Source of the DNA: Botryosphaeria dothidea
Taxonomy: Eukaryota; Ascomycota; Dothideomycetes; Botryosphaeriales; Botryosphaeriaceae
Assembly (NCBI GenBank): GCA_011503125.2
Contig: WWBZ02000016.1
Coordinates: forward strand, 1,984,001 to 2,048,000
Length of the DNA: 64,000 nucleotides
Direction of reading: 5' to 3'
This document shows, piece by piece, positions 44,807-56,218 of this stretch; the stretch's first letter is position 1, and the number at the start of each line of letters is the position of its first letter. Below the pieces are notes generated by a model. It was not told where the DNA came from and made no database searches. It saw only the letters and a program-made list of their open reading frames with translations. Made by a program: the position numbers and the translations under genes.

Positions 44807-46497
44807 GACTAGTGAGCGTGGGAAGGTATATGCAGGATTTTAAAACAAGGTGCAACACGTGCAGGCGACGAGTGTGTGGGAATGACTTTCTGATCGTATG
44901 TAGGTAGATATCGGAATGCTTTCCTTTCAATACCTCCGTACAGCCATACTCTTCCCCGCTTTATGTACGTTCCACATTCACGTGTCGTCGTGTGTTTTTC
45001 GTGCGCTGGTCGACCAGTCACAAAAGTCACTCAGGAAGCTCGTGAAAGCGGGGGCGGCATCGGATGTCAATCCGTATCGCGGAATACGGAGCGTAGGATT
45101 TTCGCCTATGCATTGACTTCCAAGATAGAAAGATCATAATAAAAGGGATAAGTTCTTCATGACCGTACACTTTTGTCGCACAAGTCCATATGCTGTTGAG
45201 CCATTCCAGCTACGACATTCCGTTCTTTTGGTCCTTGTGGTCGTTATCAATACAATCTGAAGACCCAACAGTGTGGATACGGTTATTTATGAAAGCTGAT
45301 GTTTTCAATTTTGCCCATTATCCATACAGACTTGGAGTACTTTTCCGAATTTAGAAATTGAAATACCAGTGACCGTTGAGAACAGATGGATTTTCCAAGC
45401 CCATATCCGACCTTTTGTTACCAACATCCTATCCTTCTTAACGTTCTACGATACTAAACAAGAGCTGAGACTGTCTTCCAACGCTGAAGACGTCCACTTT
45501 GCTAGAATTGAATCATGATTTATGCCTCCCGAATGATCGGGTTCTTAAAGAGAAGTACAAGATAACCTTGCTCCGTAAGAATACTCATATTCTCAAAACC
45601 AGTCAGGATTTGACACAGAGAAGGTATTTATGCACCTCATAGGCGTATGCTCCAGTATGGAGAAACAACCATTGCTCTTGGTTGTTTACGCTCATCGTTT
45701 GCTCAAATTCTTGTCGCGTAGGCTCCTATTTCTTCTATAAACTACCGGTAACTGCCGCCATGACATACCATCTCTTCAAGTTCATCACTTCATCTGTCTG
45801 TTTCTGTCTCTTTGCTGCCTCTGGGCGCCGTTCACTTTTCAACGGCCAGATGATGTAAGCAAGCACACGAACTCAAAACATCCCTCAATCTGTCCTCCTG
45901 ACAGACACTTGTGAATGGTCACGAAACTGGCCTCTGGGTAATTAAAAATGGACACGCAAGGATCATGATACGGTGCAATGACTTGAGGTTCAAAATTTGC
46001 TACGGATTGGGGTAGAGCATGGTGCTGAAAATTTGATTCGAGCGCATCACTCGCCGAAGAGCACAGAGCATGTGGGTTAAGAGCCGGGGCCGAAGCAGCA
46101 CCCTCAAGAGCCATATTTCTCCGGGATATCCCTTGCAATGGAAGAGCCTGTCTGGAAGGCGTCATTTTCGGTTGAGCTTCGTTCGACGCGGAGAATCAAG
46201 ATTTGAGACGGACACTCATCCCAAGTCCTCCACCAGGTATTTCCAAGAATCCCGAAGTGAACCCTCGAAATACTGTATTCTCGACCATGACAACACTCCT
46301 TCGGCGTCACTCACCCGACCGCCGACAGTTCTCATGATTCTGTATGCTCTCAATTACATGCCCTCCGCGGAGCACTCGACCAGCCCATGACTTCTTTCTT
46401 TCCTTTTCTAGTTCTGTCTGCTGCCTCCAATTGCCCTAAGAAAACTGGAGTAATAAGATGACAGAAACCCCGCCCATCCACATATGGGCGTTGGTCA
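44807..46497. other. 1.7-kb intergenic region
   Basis: VOC promoter on the left and SDR 3' flank on the right. A short hydrophobic frame at 45760 (MTYHLFKFITSSVCFC) ends quickly and has no convincing continuation. Nothing else is seen. Confidence 0.5.
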
Positions 46498-47844
46498 TCA
46501 GATCGGTACTGTCAACGGGTTCATTGCCCTGTTACAACATTAGCGTCCTTGATGCTGGCGTAAGGGAGCGAGGATCACGACGTACGTTGCACCACCATCA
46601 ACCACCAAATTCGCTCCTGTGATGTAGCTACTAAACCCACTGGCTAGAAATCCAACGACCCTGGCAATTTCCTGCGGCAGACCGGCACGCTCCAGTCCAA
46701 TGTGCTCCTTCTGGGCCTACAGTGATATACATGTCAGTAGCTATATCTTATCGGGTTGAATCTCCAAAGTGCTGTGCGAATCAAAGTCACCTTCTCGGAT
46801 TGCAGACTCGAAGGGGGCAGCTGCGAACTCATGCCACGCATATCGAAGCCCTTCAAGTCGATATTCATATCAATCTGTCCCGGCGAGATGCAATTGATCC
46901 TGACGCCGGACCCTGCACAAAGTCAGCATCCCACAGAACCCGGGGCATGATGCTAGTTAGTGGAAAGCTCACCCTTCAAACTCGCCACACCCGCTCTCAC
47001 CACTCCCAACGCCGCATGGCTGCTCATGGTAAAGCATGGCCCCCAACAGCCGCCATACGTGCTCGCAACGCTGCTCACCACCACGATACTGCCCCAGGCG
47101 ACCTCCTTCGGCACGGCGCCAGCGTAGCGGCCAGCCTCGCCCGTCGTCGTCTTCTGCATGGCCGGCGGTGCATACTTGAGGGCGAAGAACGGGGCCATGG
47201 CGTTGGCCTCGAAGCACATGCGCAGGTCGGCCGGGCTCGTGTCGGCAATGGAAGGCGGGCCCAGCAGGCCCGACGACGTTACCCAGACGTCCAGCCGGCC
47301 CCAGGAATTGAGGATGTCGTCGATGAGGGAGAGTGTGGATTCCTCAGTCGCGAGCGCGTAGGGATAGCCAATGACCTTGGTAGTGGGGTATATCGCATTG
47401 ACGGCGGTGGCGAGAGAGGTGTACGCCGAATGGGCATCAGGTTCGGAGGAGCAGGCTACAGAAGGACTCAGCGGCTGTCTAGGGTGTTGGGATCATAGTT
47501 GGAATATCAAGACAGAAATTACCATAGATGCATGCGGCCCCATGGGCTGTTTGTTGGGTGTCAGTCAGTACAGAGTCGTAAAAGGGAAGTGTCCCCAGCA
47601 AGCCTCACCAGCCAATTCGAGTGTAATGGCCTTGCCAATGGGCTGGGTTGCACCCGTTACGACACACACGAAGCCATACTGTCGTCGAGCGGTAAGTCGT
47701 AACATAACCACGCACGCTCGACGCGGAGAGGTGGAGAATCGCACGCACCAGCTTTCCGTCTGAACGGTACGGAGAAAAATTTTCCGCGTCCATATTGTCG
47801 CCATTGACCTGCAGCGGCGGTGCAGAGGTAGATGAGGAAGCCAT
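46498..47844 (-). CDS. short-chain dehydrogenase/reductase (SDR), catalytic motif degenerate
   Basis: Seven exons: complement(46498..46528, 46586..46716, 46791..46912, 46973..47455, 47523..47546, 47609..47678, 47749..47844), 318 aa. All junctions keep frame, including a 24-nt exon encoding AHGAACIY. The Rossmann start is VVTGATQPIGKAITLELA (residues 38-55), where Pro replaces the middle Gly of TGxxxGxG. The NNAG site reads SSG at 124-126. Catalytic Ser192 is in IVVVSSVAST, but the Tyr-x3-Lys position 13 residues later reads FTMSS (205-209), so both Tyr and Lys are lost. The C-terminus is normal: RINCISPGQIDM, VVGFLASGFSSYITGANLVV and DGGAT. It probably binds a nucleotide fold but may lack classical oxidoreductase activity. 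Start chosen at MASSSTSAPP. Confidence 0.88.
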
Positions 47845-48372
47845 AATGACAATCAGCTTGAAGTTCTCGTACTGTGGGTGGCCGAGGGTACGAGCTTGGC
47901 CTTGGTAGATAAACAATGAAAGTAAGAAGATCAGGACAGAAATGAGCGCTGGGCGGGTCGAGAGGGGGATCTGGCTCCATGGCCGCAGTCTCGCGGATTG
48001 GATTGGGCGATAGCAACATGTTTTCTTCTATGTCCACGGAGATGCTCGACCTTTGACGCGGGGCTTATCGGTTATCGCATCGTATGACGTACATAGCGAC
48101 GCCGCAACCAACCCACGCTATTTGCAACCTCGTCCTTCTGATTAGCTGCAATGGCATTGCTGTAGACGTTGATCATCGTGTCTCGTGGCACTACAAGAGG
48201 GGCAGGCCAAGCTATGTCGAAATTCTCCATTGTTTGCTTTTAGTTCGCCATGAGCCATCCGGAAGCCCACTGCTGCTCCAAGGCTTCCATAACCATCCCA
48301 GTCGTAAATAGAGCGCAAAAATCATGCCTTCATCCCGACGTCACCTTCTCCGTCTATTCCGGGATATCACTT
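47845..48372. other. intergenic region
   Basis: SDR promoter and eIF3d 3' flank. No other feature is recognised. Confidence 0.55.
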
Positions 48373-50203
48373 TTACTCCTCGTCATCCTGCTCCGGAACA
48401 GCGCCCTCGTCCGCCTCCTCCTCAAAAGTGTTCTCCGGCACCTGGTAGAGGCGGAGGACAGGCTTGTTGGGGTCCTTGACGAGGACGTACTTGCCCTCCG
48501 GCATCTTCAGGCACATGTCCGTAATCGTGCGGACTATGCCCCAGCCGTTGGCCAGGTTGAGGGCCATCTGGCTGGCGAACTCACGCGGCTTAGCACTGAG
48601 GACACCCAGGATGACATGGTCGTTGTTGTTCTTGGGATTCGTGCGGGACACGAAACTGCATTCTTGTTAGCGAACTCTCTCTTCATTGGATCGAGGTGGA
48701 CTTACCCAAGCTTCATTGAATCAGCCTTGGCGAGAATGCTCTGGACGGTCCAGCGAGCAAGCTTGCAGCTGTTGTTCTTCATCTCGGTGGCAAGGACAGC
48801 ACCCCTCTGGCTGGCCAGCTTGGTGCGCCAATCAAGAGCACCACCAGAGCCTTGGGCCTTGTTGTCGAATTCGTTCAGGGCCTTGATGGTCAGAAATTGA
48901 TCCTCTCCGTTGATGTTGTTCTTCACAGCCGCATCGAGCTCCGTCCTGACAACCAAATGAAGAGGCTCCTCATCATCGTTCAGCGACAGGTCGAATCGGC
49001 GGTATCTGTATGTCTTGGATGCCGGCGGCGCAGTCTCCTCCTCTTCGTTGTAGAAGGGGTGGGCGTGCGGCATGTCCTTCTTCTGACCCTCCTGAACAAC
49101 CTGAAGAGGGAAGACGTTGTTGATGTGGGTAGCCTCCATCATCAGCGCGCTGGGGTTGTTGATGGTGTCCTTGTTGCCCTCCGACGTCTCGAGCGGCGCG
49201 TCCATGGCGTTCTCATTGACGGTAACCATGTCAATGGTGGAGTTGTCACGCTTGTCAATGAAGACTTGGTTGCGACGGCGGGTGATGACCAGATCCCAAG
49301 GATAGACCGACTTGGGCGCGCACATGAGCATGGAGAGGATGCTATCGGTGGCAAAGATGGTGGCCTCGTCCTTCTCAGAAAGCTCTTGGATGATGGGATC
49401 GCTCGAGGTGGTAACATTGTAGGCAGCGCGGTCAAGAACCTGGAGTTTCCTCTCGGACGTCTTCGCGCCGGGGGCCTTGTCGTAGGAACGGTCGTAGTAG
49501 TAGAGGAAACCGTAGCTGTCAAGGTCTTCACCGTCGGGGGTCTCGAGGTTGAGCTTCGCAAGACGGGAATAGTCAATCTCCTCGAGGACAGCCCAGTCGG
49601 GCTTGACCTGGACGGAGGCGTCCCGGTTGCGCTGGGGCTTGTCATCCCTCCAACCAAAGCGCCGGCCGCCACGACCGCCGCGCTGAGAGCGGTTATCGTA
49701 GCCACCCTGCTGCTGTCTTCCGCCGACACGCTGGAATGTGCCTCTGCCGCCGCGCGCAGTGGTTCCGCCACGCTGGCCGCGGCCGCGGAAGACAGTGCCA
49801 CCACCACGGCCAAAGCCCCGGGTTCTCGCTGAGGTACGGGTGTTGTCGACCACGGAGAAAGTGGCCTCTTCCTCGGCGACCTGAATGGCGAAAGGGTTGT
49901 TCGCCTGGGAAGCGCCGTAGACTTGCTGGTCTGGATGGGTGGTCAATAGGGAACGTAAGAGCGAACATGCGCGTTGGGCGGAGCGGACATACCACGGTAG
50001 TTCCTGCCGCCGTACTGCTGGCGGCCACCGCGCCCATCACGGTCCTTGCCCTCGGTCCAGTCGGCCATGCGGCCTAGGCGATCGGCCTTCGAGTAGGGTG
50101 CGTAGGGGACGCCCTCGAGCATGGTCTCGCTCGAGGTGGCGGGGCCCCAGCTGTCGGTGGCGGGCAGAGTCGACACGAGGTCGAGGAGCGAAGCAGGCGC
50201 CAT
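48373..50203 (-). CDS. eif3d: eukaryotic translation initiation factor 3 subunit D
   Basis: Three exons: complement(48373..48655, 48706..49930, 49993..50203), 572 aa, the normal length for eIF3d. It is part of the eIF3 complex on the 40S ribosome and can bind the mRNA cap. The N-terminus [20 protein letters not shown] and [20 protein letters not shown] are conserved eIF3d blocks. An RGG-rich segment follows ([19 protein letters not shown]). The cap-binding domain includes [80 protein letters not shown] and [18 protein letters not shown]. The tail is acidic. It is divergent from the 50517 gene over about 300 bp. Confidence 0.98.
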
Positions 50204-50516
50204 GATTGTTGTGGGGATGGTGGTGGTGTATCGCGGGCCCAAAGTGCGTCAACGCCGGAATTTTGATATCTTGGCGCGCTGTGACTAAGCGACGGCGCGT
50301 CCCTTGGCCGTCGCAGCCCGCACCCGTCCTTTCTCGTCACCACCCCGGTCACGCTCCGCCGCCGTGTCGCATCCTAACACCTCGCGGCTCTCACCTGGCG
50401 GGACTCAGCACCGCAACCTCTGCCCGTGTGTATCTACATCTTCGGCAGCCTTCTGAGCCTCTCAGAACCATGGATTTCTGGACCAACGCCACACTGCTCT
50501 CGGGACAACTTTGGAT
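50204..50516. promoter_or_regulatory. bidirectional promoter between eIF3d and the 50517 gene
   Basis: About 310 bp separates two divergent starts. It contains a uORF for the + strand gene (listed separately). I see no TATA element. Confidence 0.6.
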
Positions 50517-50520
50517 ATGA
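50470..50520 (+). promoter_or_regulatory. 16-codon uORF overlapping the main start as ATGA
   Basis: ATG at 50470 opens MDFWTNATLLSGQLWI and stops at TGA 50518-50520. The main ATG is 50517-50519, so stop and start overlap as ATGA. The ATG context is CCATGG-like and strong. This arrangement is suited to re-initiation or translational repression (inference); an unseen transcription start downstream of 50470 would remove it. Confidence 0.5.
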
Positions 50521-52247
50521 AAGAAATCCTCGTTCACATCTCAGCACCTACATCTCGCAAGGATGATGAGAGATACAGGAGGCTCGCCGAAGCCTATGAC
50601 GTCTTCGAGCCTGCAACAGTGCCTCACTGCACTGCTAGAACCGACCAGTTTTTCGGTGTGAATGCCAGTGACGCCTTTGCTGCGATGTCACCGCGACATG
50701 TTCATGGAACCCCAGCCAACCTTGATACACTCCATCGCCGAGGCGTGGCAGAACAGTGGGCTTCGGCTCACCTAGCTAATGATACGCCTCGAGTCAAGGA
50801 GACTCCGGTCGCCTCTGGCTTTGTCGAGCCCGCTCAAATCATTCCCGCCTCAAGGAAGTCGTCTGCTAAGGGCAAAAGACTAGAGCTCTATGCACAAGCA
50901 CCAGACTTTGGCAGCTTCATGAGCACATCCAGCTCCCGGACGTCAATACAGCAACTGCACGAGCTCGAGTGGCGATTCTTGCAACAGCAGCGGTCGTCTG
51001 TGAAGCGCTACGCCTCTGGCCAACCGAAGGGAAGCGCTCCCGGAAAAAGTCCACATCCACTGTTCATTGAAGACACACAAGAAGCACTTGCCGTATTGGA
51101 AGACCATGTCGATTCCTCGTCTTTTGGGTCTTGGCCGTCATCTTCACCCGCCCAGTCACCGATTATGCAGAAGTCCAGTACAAGGCCACACTTTTCGATT
51201 GATCCCCAGTCTCCAGAGATCAGCCGAACCGGGCAACATGCAGAAGTTCAAGCGCCCGAGACTCCCCTCGTCCCCAGCACATGGGCACCCCCTCCTCGTA
51301 CACCGTCAATGGATAGCATGAGTTCGCAGATGCCGGAAGATTATAGTCTGAGCAATTCCCAATCTACATCTTTGCGAACGCCTGAGAATTACGGCCCCGT
51401 GTTGACGGGTAGGGCCGGGCTTGACGGAAGTCTGGATGCGGGATCTAGTCAGCAGGTATGGCAGAAGAGCAGCACTTATAAGCCATCCTCACTCATTGGA
51501 CAAGCACGACCTGGCCAAACTACGCGAGAACCCTCTCAGCGGCCACAGTCTTCCACACAGGATATATCGGAGCTCGCACAGATGCATGCGCCCAGTAGCG
51601 GTGACAAGCGACCATCGCAAGCTTCCGCGCAGGATGTATCAGAGCATGTTCAGACAGACGGGCGGAGCGATGAGAGCCACATACAAATGACCCAAGATGC
51701 ATCTGCCGTAGAGCACACAACAGCCGTGTCTAAACAGGTCCATCAGCCCCAGGGGCTCGACTTTGCCTCACTCCCACTGCAGCTGCTCCCCAAAACGCCG
51801 AGTGCAGAGAAGAAGCGGAGATTCAATGAGGTGACTTCGATGTTGGAGCTCTACGTTGAGAAGGCTTCGATAACCAGACACTACAAGCCCGCCTCGGTCT
51901 CTCGTAAAGTGGGCGACGGTGAGCGTGGGTGTTGGATGTTTGATACTTCGAGTTGGGAGGTGAGGCACCAGCATGAATTCTGGACACGCATGCAGTATTT
52001 GCTTGGAGCGGGCTACTTTGGGGACGTTTGGCTGCAGAGGAATATTCCCAAGGATTGGAGGAGTGGCGGAAGTGATGGCGATGAGGGGAAGAGGCTAGGA
52101 GTTGTCTGGCTGTTCTGTTGGGGCCAAGTCGTGCCGTACATGTGGGTTGTGCTGCTGGTGGAGAGCAATCGGGAGATCAGGAAGTCGAAGGCACGTTGGA
52201 CAGTTGGGCCGATGGAGGCGTTGGAGGTGGTGGTCCAGATGCCGTGA
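50517..52247 (+). CDS. unknown conserved-looking protein next to eIF3d
   Basis: Single exon, 576 aa from MKEILVHISAPTSRKDDERY. I do not recognise the family. Three parts are visible. The N-terminus has RRLAEAYDVFEPATVPHC and, near residue 150, HELEWRFLQQQR. The middle (about 180-420) is disordered, rich in Ser, Gln, Pro and Thr, and includes a loose repeat: QDISELAQMHAPSSGDKRPS and QDVSEHVQTDGRSDE. The C-terminal globular part has RRFNEVTSMLELYVEKASIT, GCWMFDTSSWEVRHQHEFW, AGYFGDVWLQRNIP and the hydrophobic WGQVVPYMWVVLLVES. The last stretch could be buried strand or membrane-associated. Its length and codon pattern support a real gene. Confidence 0.8.
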   Translation: MKEILVHISAPTSRKDDERYRRLAEAYDVFEPATVPHCTARTDQFFGVNASDAFAAMSPRHVHGTPANLDTLHRRGVAEQWASAHLANDTPRVKETPVASGFVEPAQIIPASRKSSAKGKRLELYAQAPDFGSFMSTSSSRTSIQQLHELEWRFLQQQRSSVKRYASGQPKGSAPGKSPHPLFIEDTQEALAVLEDHVDSSSFGSWPSSSPAQSPIMQKSSTRPHFSIDPQSPEISRTGQHAEVQAPETPLVPSTWAPPPRTPSMDSMSSQMPEDYSLSNSQSTSLRTPENYGPVLTGRAGLDGSLDAGSSQQVWQKSSTYKPSSLIGQARPGQTTREPSQRPQSSTQDISELAQMHAPSSGDKRPSQASAQDVSEHVQTDGRSDESHIQMTQDASAVEHTTAVSKQVHQPQGLDFASLPLQLLPKTPSAEKKRRFNEVTSMLELYVEKASITRHYKPASVSRKVGDGERGCWMFDTSSWEVRHQHEFWTRMQYLLGAGYFGDVWLQRNIPKDWRSGGSDGDEGKRLGVVWLFCWGQVVPYMWVVLLVESNREIRKSKARWTVGPMEALEVVVQMP

Positions 52248-52642
52248 GCTGCTGCATTGTTACTCGCAAACAGGCTTTTGGGATTCTAGATTTAGACGCA
52301 GTCGGATTATATATGCAAAGTCAAGTGGAGAGCATGTAAAAATAGCCGCAGCGATCGGCGAGGGAGCACGAGTCAGTGCGACGACGGCAAGGGACTTCCA
52401 TGCCACATGCCTCAGCATCGTTGCTGCGTGTTGGCTCTCAAACTCGCGCATCCACTGATCAGACTCGATCGACAGCGGCCTCATATTTGATCGAGGGGAG
52501 CTGTGCTTCCGGAGGTCGACGCTTTTGGCCACGACGCAACACGGACGCCTGCCTAATATCGCTCGTCTCAAGGGATGTAAGCCCGTAATCCCCAAACATC
52601 TGAACACGACCAAGCACCACCACCACCAGCAGCCAGCCAGCC
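52248..52642. other. intergenic region upstream of the phosphodiesterase gene
   Basis: Promoter and leader of the next gene. CACCAC repeats occur just before its ATG. No gene is seen. Confidence 0.55.
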
Positions 52643-54963
52643 ATGGCCCCGCCCCGTTCCGACCGCCGAGGTCGCCGCGAGCCCGAGGACACGGAGCCAA
52701 TGCTCGCTGGCTCTGACAGCGACACAGCTTACGAGGACGACAACGGCTATGATGAGGGAAAGACCTCCGCCGAGCTCCGGAGGGAGGACCGCTCGCTGCT
52801 GGAAGAGGAGGAAGAGCGCGAGAAGCTGATCTCTCGCAGCACCTCCGGTCGAGGCGCAAAGGCCGGCTTGGGCAGCTTGTTCCGCAAAGACGGCGACATG
52901 GCGACAACCACCCGCGGCGCGCGACGTAAGTCCAAGAAGGAGCCCGGGCGACACCGCAGGGGACACCTCCGAAGTGCCGAAGAGAGTGAACTCATGTATG
53001 ATACCGAAGAAGGAGGGAGGCTGTCAAGCGCATCATCCAGGGACTCGTCCGAGGCCGATGAGCAAAGGCTGCGTGCCCTACTAGGCAACAAGAAGAAAAG
53101 GGTACGTCCATGTGCGCCTGCTCTCCCCTCATTCATGCTCAAATGCAATGCAGTCTTCAAAGCCGCGCTTCCTGCGCGCCTCGATTTACCTCTCCATCGT
53201 CCTCCTGTTTTTCGTCCTGCTCTTCGCTGCCTATAGAGCGTCCGGCCTACGCCCGACCAAGCACTACACTACTCTGTTGCACAATGGCACTTCTGGCTTT
53301 GCCCCGACCACCATTCTTATATCTCTCGACGGCTTCCGCGCCGATTTCCTCCAGCGGAACATCACGCCCACAATGCAAGCGTTCGTCAACGAGGGCGTCT
53401 CTCCGCCGTACATGAACCCCAGCTTTCCGAGTGTCACTTTCCCCAATCACTGGACGCTGGCAACCGGCCTCTATCCTGAATCCCACGGCATCGTTGGAAA
53501 CACTTTCTGGGATTCCGAGTACGAGCAGGAATTCTATTATACGCATAAGGAAGTCAGCATGCAGAGCAAATGGTGGGGCGGTGACCCCCTCTGGGCTACT
53601 GCTGAGCGCCAGGGTATTAGGACCGCCGTCCACATGTGGCCTGGCTCCGAGGCCGAGGTTGGCGAGTTTCAGCCTGCGCATATTGACAGGTACAATGGAT
53701 CCGAGAGGCTCTCGGTGAAGGTTGATAAGATACTGGGCTTCCTCGACCTTCCAGGCCCGGAAAGCCCGCACGCATCGGCGGATCAGCCTCGTCCCCAACT
53801 GATCGCAGCATACGTTCCCAACGTGGATTCTGATGGCCACCGATACGGCCCTAATAGCACTGAGATCAGAGGAACCATCACCGCCGTGGACACCATGCTC
53901 GGCAACCTTTTCAAGGGCATACAGGAGCGCAACCTGACAGACATCGTCAACGTCGTCATCGTGTCCGATCACGGCATGGCAACTACAGACGTCTCTCGTC
54001 TTATCCAGCTCGAGGATCTCGTCGACACAAGCCTGATCGAGCACATCGATGGATGGCCGTTATACGGCCTGCGGCCCAAGAATCGCGACAACCTCGATCG
54101 GCTGTACCAGGAGCTCAAATTCAAGGCCGAGCACAATCCCAACATTGAGGTCTACCTTCGCGACTTCGATATGCCTGAACGCTACCACTTCGCCAACAAC
54201 GACCGCATCGCGCCGCTCTGGATCGTGCCGAAGACAGGCTGGGCCATCGTCACGAAAGATGAGTTCGACATCCAGACGGCGCTCAAGACGGGCGCGACAT
54301 ACGATCCGCATGGTCTGCATGGATACGACCACGAGCATCCGCTCATGCGCGCAATTTTCATCGCCAGGGGTCCCGCATTCCCACACAAGCCTGGAAGCAG
54401 GCTTGAGCCTTTCCGTAGGTTCACTCCCATTCCCACCCAACCGCTAGCACCCATCACGTACTTAAATTAAAAAAAAAATGCTAACATGTATACGATGCAC
54501 AGAGAACATCCATCTCTACAATATCATTTGCGACTCCATAGGCGCCGAGCCCGCTCCCAACAACGGCACCCTCCGCCTACCCCTCAAGCCCGTCGGCCTC
54601 CACTCAGATTTCGAGCCGGAAGAGACGCCCAGCGATCCTCCGGCAACGACCACGCTCGCTGGACACGTTCTGTCGAGCACGCCCTCGGTGGCAGCTTCGA
54701 CGGCTTCTGCCACGGCGGCAGTCTCCGCTAACCCGACGGGTGCAGGCATGGAGAAGGTCGAACCGGTGCCTGAGGGTGAGGAAGGAGATGTGGAGGATGG
54801 GACCGACAAGAAGGAAGGTGACGGTGAGAAGTCATGGTGGGAATGGTTCACGGACAAGGTTAACGCCGCCAAGGGTTGGGCTCTTGACACAGCCCACAAG
54901 GCGGGTGATAAGATCGAGGAGGCGAAGGGAAAGATTGGAGGCGAGAAGAAGGGGGATGAGTGA
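52643..54963 (+). CDS. type II membrane nucleotide pyrophosphatase/phosphodiesterase (NPP family)
   Basis: Three exons: 52643..53101, 53154..54414, 54503..54963, 726 aa. It hydrolyses nucleotide phosphodiester or pyrophosphate bonds. The first 153 residues are cytosolic, charged and acidic/basic. A single span lies at about 162-181 (ASIYLSIVLLFFVLLFAAY), with the catalytic domain outside or in the lumen. The two-metal site shows ISLDGFRADF (Asp212), the nucleophile in FPSVTFPNHWTLATGLYP (Thr248), DSDGHRYGP, VSDHGMATTD and HGLHGYDHEHPLM. Exon 3 begins QNIHLYNIICDSIGAEPAPN, as expected for the family end. It then adds about 110 residues, including an amphipathic Lys/Glu/Ala helix (WFTDKVNAAKGWALDTAHKA) that resembles LEA-type sequence. 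N-glycosylation sequons (NGT, NIT, NST, NLT) fit a secretory topology. Confidence 0.95.
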
Positions 54964-55594
54964 TAGCGGTTGGCCTGGTCCAGATGAGTAGATGGGTTTT
55001 TTGAGATGCCGTTTCGGCTTTGGAGAACGTTCTGTGTTTCTTCTACTTGGCATGGGTCGGCTTAGGCGTTGTTTGGATCTGATACCCTTTATAGATATTT
55101 ACCTGAGCCCCCTTTTGTTTGTGGCATCTCGTTGGTGCATCTGAAGATTAGGCTCAAGTGCTTCCCAATCTTTCACTTTTTTCCCAGAATACCAAAACAT
55201 TCATGGTGTATAAGCTGGAGGGTTTCGACAATCGTCCTTCTTAATCTTTTTCTTTACCGCTGCAAAAGGCCAGAATGGCCTGAATATTTAGTTTGGGCGG
55301 CTAGTGAGTGATCACGAAAGCAGTTTGCCCTCCGGTTGTCAACACTAGTCATTCACATCTCCACCTGTCTTTTTCCCAACATTTCTCACAGAGCACTTAA
55401 AGCTGGAGAAAAAGCGCTGGGTAAAGAATCAGGCGATCATAGCTGTTTAGCTCTTTCAAGCCCATGCATGTTCTTTTTCCAGTCCTCATTGTTCAATGGC
55501 ACTCAACCCCAGTCTCTTGGTCTCGTTCAAATTGTGCGCGAGTGATGTGTCAAGAAACACATATACTTGATTTCCGTTCCTTCCTGCTCCCCAC
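54964..55594. other. convergent intergenic region
   Basis: 3' flanks of the phosphodiesterase and LSm2 genes; T-rich, otherwise featureless. Confidence 0.55.
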
Positions 55595-56218
55595 TCAACT
55601 CTGCTTGGTCTTAGCAGCCGCCTGCGCCGCTTCTCTCCTTGTTGCATCCTCGAGTAAGGCAGTGTCGACGGCGGCGCCGGGCAGGTGCACGTAGCGGACG
55701 ACGGAGCCACGGATGAAGACATTCTTGACCGAGCTCTGTTGGATTTGTCGCGTTAGCGGAGTGTGCTTCCCTCGAACAGCCCGCCTTCTCTGCGCCTCAT
55801 CTGTATGGATTGTATAGCTGGATAGCCAAGGATTCGCGGGGCCAGGGGATTTGGAGAGGAGGCGCGACAGACCAGGTGTGGGTACTTGAGCTCCTCAACG
55901 ACGGAGATGTCGTCAAGCTTGATGTTGAGGAACTGATCGACGCTCTTGAGTGTGCCGCGTATCGAGATGTCGTTCTTGAGCTCGACCGTGACTTCGTGGT
56001 CAACGAGCGTCTTGAAGAAGCTGTCATGGGGCGCAGGGCAGGTCAGCAATTGACATATCTACGAGTGGAGTGAGGCGATCAAGAGAGGTGAGAAGTCGGC
56101 GCGAGACGTCGTGGGCTGGTGGGCTGTCGAGAGGGTTCCGGGGCCCGCAGAGGAGGGGGGTTCGGCGCAGCGCGGGAGGGAAACGGTTCCGAGCGGATGC
56201 GTACCTGAAGAACAGCAT
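55595..56218 (-). CDS. LSM2: U6 snRNA-associated Sm-like protein LSm2
   Basis: Three exons: complement(55595..55735, 55873..56020, 56205..56218), 100 aa. It is part of the Lsm1-7 and Lsm2-8 rings that act in mRNA decay and U6 snRNP function. The first exon is only 14 nt (MLFF plus two bases). It joins SFFKTLVDHEVTVELKNDIS, which is nearly invariant LSm2 sequence. The Sm1 motif continues IRGTLKSVDQFLNIKLDDIS. The Sm2 motif in the last exon reads KNVFIRGSVVRYVHLP. The tail is Ala/Lys-rich. Introns are 184 and 137 nt, long for this window but usual in this small gene. Confidence 0.97.

Noticed and set aside
45760..45842. Short hydrophobic frame that could be a secreted peptide
   Set aside because: A GTAAGC donor and a GACAG acceptor exist, but the joined frame stops after three codons, giving only about 34 residues.
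52656..53160. Antisense frames opposite the phosphodiesterase N-terminus
   Set aside because: Shadows of a clearly coding sense strand.
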